Source: Nostoc spongiaeforme FACHB-130
GTDB lineage: Bacteria > Cyanobacteriota > Cyanobacteriia > Cyanobacteriales > Nostocaceae
Direction of reading: 5' to 3'
Assembly (NCBI RefSeq): GCF_014698475.1
Contig: NZ_JACJTB010000035.1
Coordinates: 1 to 64,000 of the forward strand
DNA length: 64,000 bases
The notes below the pieces were generated by a model. That model was not told the DNA's origin. It saw nothing but the letters and a program-made list of their open reading frames with translations, and did no database searches. The stretch's first letter is position 1. Every line of letters starts with the position of its first letter. The position numbers were made by a program, and so were the translations under genes. This document shows, piece after piece, positions 1 through 8,230 of the stretch.

Positions 1-94
1 CACACTGATACATCCCGAACTCAGAGGTGAAACGCTGCTGCGGCTACGATAGTTGGAGGGTTGCCTCCTGCCACAATTGCTCGGCGCCAGGTCT
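1..94 (+). rRNA. rrf: 5S ribosomal RNA, 3' part
   Basis: The first ~94 bases read as the distal part of a cyanobacterial 5S rRNA: the CCCGAACTCAG loop followed by GTGAAAC, the TGCGGC...ACGATAG segment, and the closing strand ending CGGCGCCAGGTC. The 5' portion lies outside the window. It marks the end of an rRNA operon transcribed on the + strand, and a strong terminator follows directly. The exact 3' end (about 92-94) is inferred from the usual end of the closing helix. Confidence 0.9.
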
Positions 95-103
95 CTTTTT
101 CCT

Positions 104-149
104 AAAAAGCTCCTTAGTTCTAACATTGTACTGAGGAGCTTTTTAGTAT
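104..149 (+). terminator. rRNA operon terminator
   Basis: A 15-bp stem (104-118 with 130-144, one G.T pair) of the form AAAAAGCTCCTTAGT / ACTGAGGAGCTTTTT encloses an 11-nt loop and runs into T-rich sequence. It begins about 10 nt after the 5S gene, so it is the intrinsic terminator of the rrn operon. Confidence 0.88.
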
Positions 150-271
150 TTATCTCTCTACTTTTAATATCCCTCTTCTGTAAAACCTCCTGGTATTACT
201 ACTTTAGTTCGTGGTCTTGAGCAGTTTGAATCCACCTTTTTTGGCTGGAAACTCGCTCTGGGTAAACTTGT
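145..271 (+). pseudogene. Probable decayed 5' end of the ISNCY-like transposase
   Basis: Between the rrn terminator and the first clear transposase frame, a different frame (about 180-283) can be read without a stop as a short protein-like stretch containing GLEQFESTFFGWKLALGKL. It then meets a stop just where the downstream frame (GRKSTPVEVILRML) takes over. A single-base indel near 270-285 would join the two. This suggests the transposase N-terminus is frameshifted. The assignment is inferred from reading-frame continuity only. Confidence 0.35.
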
Positions 272-619
272 GTGTACACCGTAGCCAGCAAGACGGGAAG
301 AAAATCAACTCCAGTAGAAGTGATATTAAGGATGCTAGTCCTAAAACACTTACGCGGACTTAGTTACGAAAACACAATTAAAAATGTGAGAGAAAGTTTA
401 ATTTTGAGGCAGTTTTGTCGAGTATATTTTAATCCTCTGCCAAATAAAAGCACATTGATCCGTTGTGCGAATACTTTGAATGAAAAAACGTTGGAGGAGA
501 TTAATCAAAGACTGGCTCAAATTGCCACCCAGTTAAAAATAACTCAGGGTAAAAGAATGAGGACAGATGGTACAGTAGTGGCAACTAATATTCATTGCCC
601 TTCAGATAACAGTTTATTA
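272..619 (+). pseudogene. ISNCY-like (DUF772-type) transposase, N-terminal fragment
   Basis: The frame encodes GRKSTPVEVILRMLVLKHL...LSYENTIKNVRESLILRQFCRVYF...NKSTLIRCANTL..., the N-terminal helical domain of the large cyanobacterial ISNCY-like transposases, ending RTDGTVVATNIHCPSDNSLL. In intact relatives this stretch leads straight into the catalytic region. Here it is broken at about 619 by an inserted IS630 element and reads into a stop (623-625). The remaining C-terminal part resumes after the IS at about 1730. No functional product is expected. Confidence 0.75.
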
Positions 620-1730
620 AGTTAAGTAAGAAATATGAGCAGAAGTTGATGCCTGGAGTCACCAAAGTAAAAATAGAAGAGTCAGCAGAGGAATTACGTG
701 AGCTGCTGAAAAAACAAAAAACAGCATTAGGAAAAGAACGGATTCAAGCGTTGTATTTACTGAAAATACAGCAGGTAAAGACAATCCAAGATTTGGCAGT
801 AGTGTTGGGAAGAGGAAGTGCCACAGTGCAAAGGTGGTTAAAGGCTTATGCAGAATCAGGAATTGAGACCCTGGTATCAAGAAAAAAGGGTTCAGGACGA
901 CCACCAATCATTAACACGGATGTTCGAGAACAACTTTTAAAAGAACTAGAAGACCCCCAGGGATTTAAAAGTTATGAAGTAATCCGAACATGGTTAAGAG
1001 CACAGGAGGGAGTAGAAGCTTCATACAAAGTAGTACATGACACGGTACGTTATCAAATGAAAGCGAAGCTAAAAGTGCCGCGTACAGTAGGTATAAAACA
1101 CCAGCCCGAAGCGGAAGAGGAGTTTAAAAAAAACTGCCACAATACATAGAAGTAATTAAGAAATATGTCATACCACCAATAGATAAACAAAGAAGAACTA
1201 GATATTGGTGCGAAGATGAAAGCCGTGTGGGGTTAAAGACTCAAGCGGGTAGATTAATTACCAACTTTGGGACTAAACCTATCGGTATCATACAATGGAA
1301 ACGGGAGAATTTTTATTTATACGGATTAGTAGAACCGTTAACGGGTGAATATTTTATTTGGGAATTTTCTCATTTAAATGCAGATTGTTTTCAGATTTTT
1401 TTAGAAAAATTCTCTGCTAATTATGCCCAAGATATACATATTATTCAGTTAGACAATGGTGCTTTTCATTTTAGTCAACATCTTCAGATACCAGAAAATA
1501 TAATTTTGTTATTTCAACCCCCACACACCCCGCAAGTTAATCCAATTGAGCGATTATGGGAAGAAGTTAAAAAACATCTGGCTTGGGAAAGTTTTGGAAC
1601 TTTGGATGAATTAAGACAATTTATCTGGAAGCGTTTGGAGAAATTAAACACATCAATCGTTGCTTCTATAACAGGGTGGGATTTTATTCTTGATGCTTTA
1701 TTTGAATCAAATTTTTCGTGAATTGGTATA
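620..1730 (+). mobile_element. IS630-family insertion sequence
   Basis: An element of about 1.1 kb sits inside the ISNCY-like transposase reading frame. TA dinucleotides stand at both proposed junctions (618-619 and 1729-1730), which fits the TA target duplication of IS630/Tc1-mariner elements. The right end reads, on the minus strand, TATACCAATTCACG. The left end matches it only weakly, so exact termini and inverted repeats are not settled. Its transposase keeps all catalytic residues, so it may be a recent and still active insertion. Confidence 0.7.
649..1721 (+). CDS. IS630 transposase, made by -1 frameshift
   Basis: Two overlapping frames form one transposase. The first (649-1149) has the N-terminal helix-turn-helix region (TIQDLAVVLGRGSATVQRWLKAY) and the second winged helix. 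The second, in the -1 frame, carries the DDE catalytic core: WCEDESRVGL, QLDNGAFH and NPIERLWEEVKKHL. The switch falls on a run of eight A at 1126-1133, after which the -1 frame continues KLPQYIEVIKKYVIPPIDKQ without a break into the core. This is the arrangement known for many IS630 elements using programmed frameshifting. A single-base sequencing or mutational indel is the alternative. Start chosen at the ATG at 649 (TTG lies one codon earlier). Confidence 0.8.
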
Positions 1731-2125
1731 AGGCGGCAATTAAACAAGCTGAAACAGTGAAGTCAATTCTAGTGCAATTGGATGCCGTTAAATCACAGAA
1801 AATACTGCAAACATGGGAAATTTTTCTCCCACGTATAGAACAAGTTGTTGCACAAGCATCCCGCAGAGTTTTAGCTCAAGAAAAAGTTAGTGCTGCGGAG
1901 AAAATTGTGAGTATATTTGGAGTGCATACAGATATTATATGTAGGGGTAAACGGCATAACGGTATAGAAGGACGTATTAGTTTTTTGAAAAGATGCTTTG
2001 GATTCCAACGTTGTTTGTATAGAGGAGATAGGGGATTAAAACGTTGGGTAGGCTGGAGAATAATCGCTCATAATTTAACTATTATTAGTCGATGTTTAAT
2101 TTCGCAGACTAAGACTATTAAATAA
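1731..2125 (+). pseudogene. ISNCY-like transposase, C-terminal fragment with internal deletion
   Basis: This frame continues the interrupted transposase: KAAIKQAETVKSILVQLDAVKSQ...FLPRIEQVVAQASRRVLAQE...EKIVSIFGVHTDIICRGKR, then HNGIEGRISFLKRCFGFQRCLYRGD...RWVGWRIIAHNL. In intact relatives about 100 residues, including catalytic acidic residues, lie between the VSIF..HTDII and GIEGRISFLKRC motifs. Here they are joined almost directly, so an in-frame deletion preceded or accompanied the IS630 insertion. The deletion claim rests on general knowledge of the family layout. Confidence 0.7.
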
Positions 2126-2610
2126 ATTGAGATTTTTTATTCTACAAAACCCATTTCATATATATTACTTTCTTGACGAAGATAATTGAATTTCACTAAT
2201 TTTTTGTTTGCTGCTATTATCGCTCTCCATTTTATCTTTTCTCTTCTAGCTTTAATAATACTTTTTCTTTATGCTGTCTTTAGTTTCGCACCGCGAACTA
2301 GCCTAAACTCCAGTTAATTAGGTTGAGCTACTTATTTTTGTCATACTAATTACTGAAGAACCGTACTTTATAGACTGCATAAACGAAGAACTCGCGCCTA
2401 TGCGGATACGTGATAATTGCTACTAAAGTGTTTTGTTGTTGAACAGCTTTAATAGCTAAGGTCTCTCGTTTATGTTTTTTAATGACATAGACAGTAGCAT
2501 AAGCATAGAAAGGCTTTTAAGCTAAATTCTACTAAAACATATCGTTATTACAGAACGATCGCCAAACTTTTCGGTCTACTGAGATTTAGTATTACCACTC
2601 CCTAATTGGT
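2126..2610. other. Intergenic, no gene recognised
   Basis: About 485 bp of AT-rich sequence between the transposase remnant and the glycosyltransferase gene. No reading frame, RNA gene or clear hairpin terminator could be supported. It presumably carries the promoter of the downstream gene and perhaps further debris of the ISNCY-like element, but neither can be shown. Confidence 0.4.
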
Positions 2611-3687
2611 ATGAAACGCCCTATCTTATACGTAGCTATAACTAATCACGGTTTTGGTCATGCTACTCGCACGGCATCTGTAGCTGCAACTATCCAAAAA
2701 TTGTGTCCTAATGTACTTTTAATTATGGTGACGACTGCGCCGCGTTGGTTGCTGGAGTCATATATAGAAGGTGATTTTATCCATCGTCCCCGCGCTTTTG
2801 ATTTGGGTGTCATACAAGCTGATAGTTTGACAATGGATAAAGAGGCGACTTTAGCAAAACTCTTAGAAATTAAAAAGCAGCAAAATTCTTTAATTGCGTC
2901 GGAAGTTAATTTTATCAGACAAAATCGGGTTGATTTAATCTTGGCTGATATTCCGTTTCTTGCATCTTTATTTGCCAAAGCTGCAAATATTCCTTGCTGG
3001 ATGATGAGTAACTTTGGTTGGGATTTGATATATAGAGATTGGGGTGGTGAATTTGTGGCGATCGCAGATTGGATTAGTGAGTGTTATTCTAAATGCGATC
3101 GCTTGTTTCGTTTACCCTTTCATGAACCAATGCCGGCTTTTCAAAATATCACCGACGTGGGTTTGACAGGTGGTTCACCGCGTTATTCTGCTGATGAATT
3201 ACGTGCTAATTGGGGCATAAATGCACCACAAGATAAAACTATTTTACTCACCTTTGGCGGCTTAGGTTTACAACAAATACCTTACGAAAACTTGCAAAAT
3301 TTCCTAGATTGGCAATTTATCACCTTTGATAGTTCTGCACCGGATTTACCAAATTTAGTCAAGATTCATGATAATAAATATCGCCCTGTTGATTTTATGC
3401 CAATTTGCGGACGCATAGTTTCTAAACCGGGTTATGGTACTTTTTCCGAGGTGACAAGTTTAGAAATTCCTCTAGTGACAATTCCCCGCGATGATTTTGC
3501 CGAAGCTAGTTATCTTTTAGAGGGAATTACGAATTACAACCATCATCAAATTGTCACACCGACAGAATTTTTTACAGGTAATTGGAATTTCCTTTATGAA
3601 TTACCCCAACCACCGCAGCAAAGCCAAAAAATCGCCAAGGATGGAAATGAAGCGATCGCACAAGCTATTATCAAGCAACTCACTTAA
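2611..3687 (+). CDS. MurG/GT1-like glycosyltransferase
   Basis: A 358-residue GT-B-fold protein. The N-terminus has the HGFGHATR motif right after the first beta strand, as in MurG-type transferases and in the N-terminal domain of plant L-arabinokinase, with which this cyanobacterial family shares its layout. The C-terminal half has LLTFGGLGL and the nucleotide-sugar-loop motif SKPGYGTFSEVTSLEIPLVTIPR (glycine-rich, then an acidic residue). No signal peptide or membrane segment, so it is probably cytosolic. The sugar donor and acceptor cannot be told from sequence. The gene is isolated, with the antiporter gene converging on it. A start at ATG 2611 gives the expected N-terminal strand. Confidence 0.75.
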   Translation: MKRPILYVAITNHGFGHATRTASVAATIQKLCPNVLLIMVTTAPRWLLESYIEGDFIHRPRAFDLGVIQADSLTMDKEATLAKLLEIKKQQNSLIASEVNFIRQNRVDLILADIPFLASLFAKAANIPCWMMSNFGWDLIYRDWGGEFVAIADWISECYSKCDRLFRLPFHEPMPAFQNITDVGLTGGSPRYSADELRANWGINAPQDKTILLTFGGLGLQQIPYENLQNFLDWQFITFDSSAPDLPNLVKIHDNKYRPVDFMPICGRIVSKPGYGTFSEVTSLEIPLVTIPRDDFAEASYLLEGITNYNHHQIVTPTEFFTGNWNFLYELPQPPQQSQKIAKDGNEAIAQAIIKQLT

Positions 3688-3749
3688 CAATGAAGGCTAC
3701 TGCATTTTACTTAAAGAGCTGATTCATAAAGAAATTGATGGGTCTGCGG

Positions 3750-5048
3750 TTACTCAAATTCATCAATGCTAGAAGCAGGTGTAGATTTTTTCTGTTTAGC
3801 AATATGAACCTCATACCAATTCATTAAAGGAGTTGCACTAATACCATGTACAATTACTGATGCCACAATGGTTGTATAAGTTATCCAGGCAATTTGTTCA
3901 GCAGCTTCTCCCTTCAAACCATTACCAAAAGTATAAGCCAGATAATAAAGGGAACCAACTCCACGAATTCCAAACCAACCAAACAGCCAGCGAGTTCCAG
4001 GATGTAGATGATAGCGATGGGAACTAAGGGGATGTTTACTAATTGTGCTGATCCACGCACCTAAAGGTCGTATCAACAAGAACAAGAAAATAATTACAAC
4101 TAAAGATTGCCAAGCATAATCAACCATAGGCTTTAATAGTAAGATGGAGCCTAATAATAAAATTGTGCCAACTTCTAACAGCTTTTCTAATTGTTCGATA
4201 AATTCTAATTGAGCTAATGGCTTTTCTGGATTGTTATAACTGCGTTGTACTACTAAGCCAGCGACAAATACTGCTAAAAAACCATAACCATTAACAAATT
4301 CTGTTAAAGAATAAGTCAGCAAAATGATACTAATGCCAACAAAATCTTCCATTAATTTGTCAGCAGAACGACGCTTTTGGATATGTTGATCAAACCAGAC
4401 GATGATTTTCGGAACTAAAATTCCCATGAATATTCCTGCTGCGATCGCCCAAAATATATCTATCACTATCCATTGTTTAAACCAATTATTCCAGTTATGA
4501 TCTTTTAAAGCATAAATACCAAAATAAACAAAGGGAAAAGCTAAGGCATCATTTAAACCACCTTCGGAGGTTAAACCAAAACGTAACTCATCTCTATCAT
4601 TAGTATCAGTCAGTTGCACTTCTGAAGCTAATACAGGGTCAGTAGGTGCTAAAATAGCTCCTAACAATATAGCTTCTCCCCAATTCATCCCTAAAAATAA
4701 TTTGCCCACAGCAGCCAAGCTCAAAATAGAAATTGGCATTAATATTCCAATCAGGCGAGATGTAATTCCCCAAACTCGGAGATTTAGTGGCCGAATGATT
4801 TTTAAGCCACAACTAAACACCGAAATAATCACCACAAATTCTGTTAGCCTTTCTAGTAATTCCGCATTGAATACATCATCTCGACGTAATTGAATTAAAC
4901 CTAAACCATAAGGGCCAAGGAAAATCCCAACCAATAGGTAGATAAGAGCAAAAGATAAAGGTAAGCGAGTAATCCAACCGGATGCTAATGTAACTACCAG
5001 TAAGACTAATCCAATCAAAAACAAGTCGATAATATAGATATCAAACAT
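3750..5048 (-). CDS. CPA1-type cation:proton antiporter
   Basis: A 432-residue polytopic membrane protein with about 11-12 hydrophobic segments. It has the CPA1 core motifs ILAPTDPVLASEVQ (the discontinuous helix with the Asp involved in ion exchange) and TSEGGLNDALAFPFVYFG. By family it exchanges Na+ (or K+) for protons across the membrane and serves pH or salt homeostasis. The C-terminus is short and ends soon after the last membrane helix, without the large cytosolic tail of some NhaP relatives. It is divergent from the P450 gene with 151 bp between. Ion specificity cannot be assigned. Confidence 0.85.
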   Translation of the reverse strand: MFDIYIIDLFLIGLVLLVVTLASGWITRLPLSFALIYLLVGIFLGPYGLGLIQLRRDDVFNAELLERLTEFVVIISVFSCGLKIIRPLNLRVWGITSRLIGILMPISILSLAAVGKLFLGMNWGEAILLGAILAPTDPVLASEVQLTDTNDRDELRFGLTSEGGLNDALAFPFVYFGIYALKDHNWNNWFKQWIVIDIFWAIAAGIFMGILVPKIIVWFDQHIQKRRSADKLMEDFVGISIILLTYSLTEFVNGYGFLAVFVAGLVVQRSYNNPEKPLAQLEFIEQLEKLLEVGTILLLGSILLLKPMVDYAWQSLVVIIFLFLLIRPLGAWISTISKHPLSSHRYHLHPGTRWLFGWFGIRGVGSLYYLAYTFGNGLKGEAAEQIAWITYTTIVASVIVHGISATPLMNWYEVHIAKQKKSTPASSIDEFE

Positions 5049-5199
5049 AGAAATTAGTATAAAAAAGTATACTAATTTGCAAGTTTAGTTGTAATATTTC
5101 TAGCAATAAATTACCTATAGGTAGATTTCAGCAAAAAACAGTCCGGTAATTAATACTCTTCTTAAGTTAGTGAAAATAGCAGTACCAGGAGCATTAGTT

Positions 5200-6567
5200 A
5201 TGCAACTCCCAGAGAGTCCCAAAATCCCCAAATTCATGCAGTTATTACAATGGATTTATCAGCCATTGCAATTAATGGAAAATTCTGCCAAAGCACATGG
5301 TGACTGTTTTACATTATGGCTAACCAACAAACAGCCAATGGTGTTTCTCAGTAATCCACAAGCAATTCAACAATTATTTACAGAAAACCTCAGTAATTTA
5401 GATTCTAGAGGTTCTGCTCAAATTTTGCAGCCTTTGTTGGGCGAAAATTCTTTAATATTATTATCTGGCACATCTCACCAACGCCAGCGTAAGTTATTAA
5501 CACCGCCTTTTCATGGCGATCGGATGAAAGCCTACGGTAATATAATCGCCGAAATCACCAAAGAAGTCATCAGTCAATGGAAATTTGGTCAACCGTTTTC
5601 TGCCCGCGACTCTATGCAAGAAATCTCTCTGAGAGTGATTTTGCAAGCTGTGTTCGGACTAACTGAAGGAGAACGTTATACTCAATTACAAAAACTGCTG
5701 GCTTCCATATTAGATTTAACTGGTTCTAGTTTACGTGCCACGATATCGTTTTTGCCAATAATGCAAGTAGATTTAGGTTCATGGAGTCCTTGGGGCATTT
5801 TTTTGCGTCAACGAGAGCAAATTGACCAACTACTGTATGCTGAGACTCAAGAACGTAGAAATCATCCAGAAACCTCTGGGAGTGACATTTTATCTTTAAT
5901 GATGTCAGCGCGTGATGAAAACGGCGAACTTATGACTGATGTAGAGTTACGCGATGAATTGATGACTTTATTGGTTGCTGGTCATGAAACCACGGCTTCA
6001 GCCTTAACATGGGCATTGTACTGGATTCATCGCCAACCACAAATACGTGAAAAGCTTTTGTCTGAATTAGATAGTTGTGGAAACAATGCAGATTTAGAAG
6101 AAATTACTCGCTTACCTTATCTAACAGCAGTTTGCCAAGAAACTCTACGGATTTATCCCATCGCGATGATTACTATTCCTCGGATTGTGAAACAACCTAT
6201 AGAAATTATGAATCATCAATTTGAACCAGGAACATTACTCGTAGGTTGTATTTATTTAACTCATCGCCGTTCAGATTTGTATGCAGAACCACAACAGTTC
6301 AAACCAGAAAGATTTTTAGAAAGACAATATTCTTTATATGAATATTTACCTTTTGGTGGAAGTAACCGTCGTTGCTTGGGTATGGCATTTGCCTTATTTG
6401 AAATGAAACTGGTGCTAGCAACAGTATTATCCCACGTAGATTTAGCATTAGTAAACAACTCTAGTGTTAAACCAATACGTCGTGGTATTACTTTAGCGCC
6501 TTCAAATGGAAAGTGGTTAATGGCAACCGGACTACGACAAAAAGCGAGTACTCCGATAAAAGTGTAG
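5200..6567 (+). CDS. Cytochrome P450, CYP110-like
   Basis: A 455-residue P450 from the ATG at 5200, which gives the MQLPESPKIPKFMQ start typical of cyanobacterial CYP110 proteins. A GTG ten codons upstream is less likely. All hallmarks are present: I-helix oxygen-activation motif AGHETT (260-265), K-helix ETLR (314-317), and the heme loop FGGSNRRCLG with the thiolate Cys at 392. There is no N-terminal membrane anchor. By family it is a heme monooxygenase dependent on external ferredoxin and reductase. CYP110 members act on fatty acids, alkanes or terpenes. The substrate here is unknown, and neighbouring genes give no pathway hint. Confidence 0.9.
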   Translation: MQLPESPKIPKFMQLLQWIYQPLQLMENSAKAHGDCFTLWLTNKQPMVFLSNPQAIQQLFTENLSNLDSRGSAQILQPLLGENSLILLSGTSHQRQRKLLTPPFHGDRMKAYGNIIAEITKEVISQWKFGQPFSARDSMQEISLRVILQAVFGLTEGERYTQLQKLLASILDLTGSSLRATISFLPIMQVDLGSWSPWGIFLRQREQIDQLLYAETQERRNHPETSGSDILSLMMSARDENGELMTDVELRDELMTLLVAGHETTASALTWALYWIHRQPQIREKLLSELDSCGNNADLEEITRLPYLTAVCQETLRIYPIAMITIPRIVKQPIEIMNHQFEPGTLLVGCIYLTHRRSDLYAEPQQFKPERFLERQYSLYEYLPFGGSNRRCLGMAFALFEMKLVLATVLSHVDLALVNNSSVKPIRRGITLAPSNGKWLMATGLRQKASTPIKV

Positions 6568-6890
6568 TTATTCACAACCTTTGCCAATTTAAGAGGATGA
6601 GTTGATGTATAAACTTCTATTTTTCTGAGGCTGGGCAAAAACAATAAATTCTCAAAATTCCTTCAAGGTTTCCCGTAAGCATTTTTTAATGTATCGCACA
6701 TGGTATCAAGAATTTGAGCTTTCTAGCTCCCTGATGGGACTTAAGTATAAAAACGAAAAATCAAGGGTTGGGGAGAGGTGTAGGGTATATGTATCTACAA
6801 CCCTTACACCTATTCTTCGCAGATAATCTTGGTCGTATGTCCTATGATTTATAAACCTCTCTCTCTTGTCTCCCTTGTCTGTTTTGTTCA
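6568..6890. other. Intergenic between convergent genes
   Basis: About 320 bp between the 3' ends of the P450 and the aminotransferase genes. It holds CT-rich stretches (near 6855-6890) that resemble the CCTTGT-rich interior of the dispersed repeat at 9731 and 18234, but no full copy. A 62-codon minus frame (6706-6894) has low-complexity composition and no recognisable protein features, so I do not call it. No clear terminator hairpin was seen. Confidence 0.4.
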
Positions 6891-8093
6891 TCAAATAGGA
6901 CTGCTATATTGACTAAACTTCTTTATTTGTTCGACTAATTCATCCATTTCTGACTCTAAAGTAAAGTAGTGGACGGTGGCGCGAATACAATCAGGTTTGG
7001 CAATTGTGCGGGTGAATATCTTGTTAGTTTCCAGAAACTGTACTAATTTGAAACTAGTTTGAGAATCATGCTGGACAAATTGAAAAGAAATTAAACCGCT
7101 TTCCGGTGGGGAAGTTCGCAGACATTTAATTTGCGGTAAGGCGGATAATTTGCGCCAGAGATATTCACTATTGCGGCAAATTTGTTGATAACGTTCCTCG
7201 GCTGTACCCCATTGTTGATGAAGTGCGATCGCCTCTACCAATCCCGCATAAAATGAATAAGCCGATGTCCCGACTTCATATCTCCGTCCATCCCGAAACA
7301 AATCTATCGGCTGTCCTTGACTATCTTTAATCACACCACGCCAACCAATAAATGTCGGCGCAAGTTTTTCTAAGGCTTCGGGTTTGACACATAACCCACC
7401 CACACCCGCCGGGCCACACCACCATTTATGCCCAGTAAACGCATAAAAATCTGCCCCCAATTGCGTTAAATTTAACGGCAATAAACCCACAGATTGAGCA
7501 GCATCTACTAATATTAAAGAATGGTTATCTCTGCATACTTCTATAATCTTGTCAAGGGGTAAAACTTGACCAGTATTCCAAAGGACGTGGCTGAGAATTA
7601 CTAAGCGGGTATTGGGGCGTAAATTTTGGGCAATAACCGCCACAGGATCACCTGCATTTAAAGTTGCCATTAACGGACAGGTGGTAACTTCTACATGAAA
7701 CCGTCGCCCAATTTCTTTAGCTGCGGCAATTACCCCTTGATGTTCACAGTCCGACAATAACAGATGGTCGCCTGGATGCCAATCAATCCCCCACAAAGGA
7801 ATATTACAGCCCACAGTCACATTTTCTGTCAGAGTGATAGTTTCAGAGGGGGCGTTGAGTTCCGTGGCGATCGCTTGTTTGATAGTTTGAGTATAAGAAC
7901 CTATCCAGCGTCCAACTTCATTACCAAAGGGGCCTAGCTGCTGAATATGAGTTTCAGTTTGAATTATGGCTTCAATTGCCTGTTTGGGTAACGGCCCTTG
8001 TCCACCGTAGTTAAAATAAAGCTTATTAGCTAAAGCAGGAAATTGCTCTCGATGGTGATGCAAGTCGGTTTGAATAGCAGAAACACTAGTCAT
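6891..8093 (-). CDS. Class V aminotransferase, cysteine/cystine lyase-like
   Basis: A PLP-dependent protein of the NifS/SufS-type class V fold, 400 residues from the ATG at 8093 (a start at 8201 would add 36 non-conserved residues). Visible features are LYFNYGGQGPLP near the N-terminus, ILVDAAQSVGLLPL (the Asp that binds the pyridine nitrogen), and FTGHKWWCGPAGVGGL containing the Schiff-base Lys. The GGQGPLP start resembles the Synechocystis cystine lyase C-DES, which releases persulfide from cystine, rather than the Cys-loop desulfurases. The specific reaction is inferred. It is transcribed away from the nuclease gene at 8231. Confidence 0.8.
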   Translation of the reverse strand: MTSVSAIQTDLHHHREQFPALANKLYFNYGGQGPLPKQAIEAIIQTETHIQQLGPFGNEVGRWIGSYTQTIKQAIATELNAPSETITLTENVTVGCNIPLWGIDWHPGDHLLLSDCEHQGVIAAAKEIGRRFHVEVTTCPLMATLNAGDPVAVIAQNLRPNTRLVILSHVLWNTGQVLPLDKIIEVCRDNHSLILVDAAQSVGLLPLNLTQLGADFYAFTGHKWWCGPAGVGGLCVKPEALEKLAPTFIGWRGVIKDSQGQPIDLFRDGRRYEVGTSAYSFYAGLVEAIALHQQWGTAEERYQQICRNSEYLWRKLSALPQIKCLRTSPPESGLISFQFVQHDSQTSFKLVQFLETNKIFTRTIAKPDCIRATVHYFTLESEMDELVEQIKKFSQYSSPI

Positions 8094-8230
8094 GTGTCGA
8101 ATCTCAATATTTTTACTCTCAACCCTTGGGGCAGGGGACAGTGACAAGTAAACAGAATAATTTCTGTAACCTGTAACTTGTAACCTTGATCTCAACCCCA
8201 AAAAGCCACAATTATTGTTAGCTTAAATGA

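Noticed and set aside
659-907. 82-codon minus-strand frame
   Set aside because: Antisense to the IS630 transposase. Low-complexity Leu/Phe-rich translation with no family resemblance.
6706-6894. 62-codon minus-strand frame near the aminotransferase gene
   Set aside because: Lies in CT-rich repeat-like intergenic sequence, and its translation has no recognisable features.
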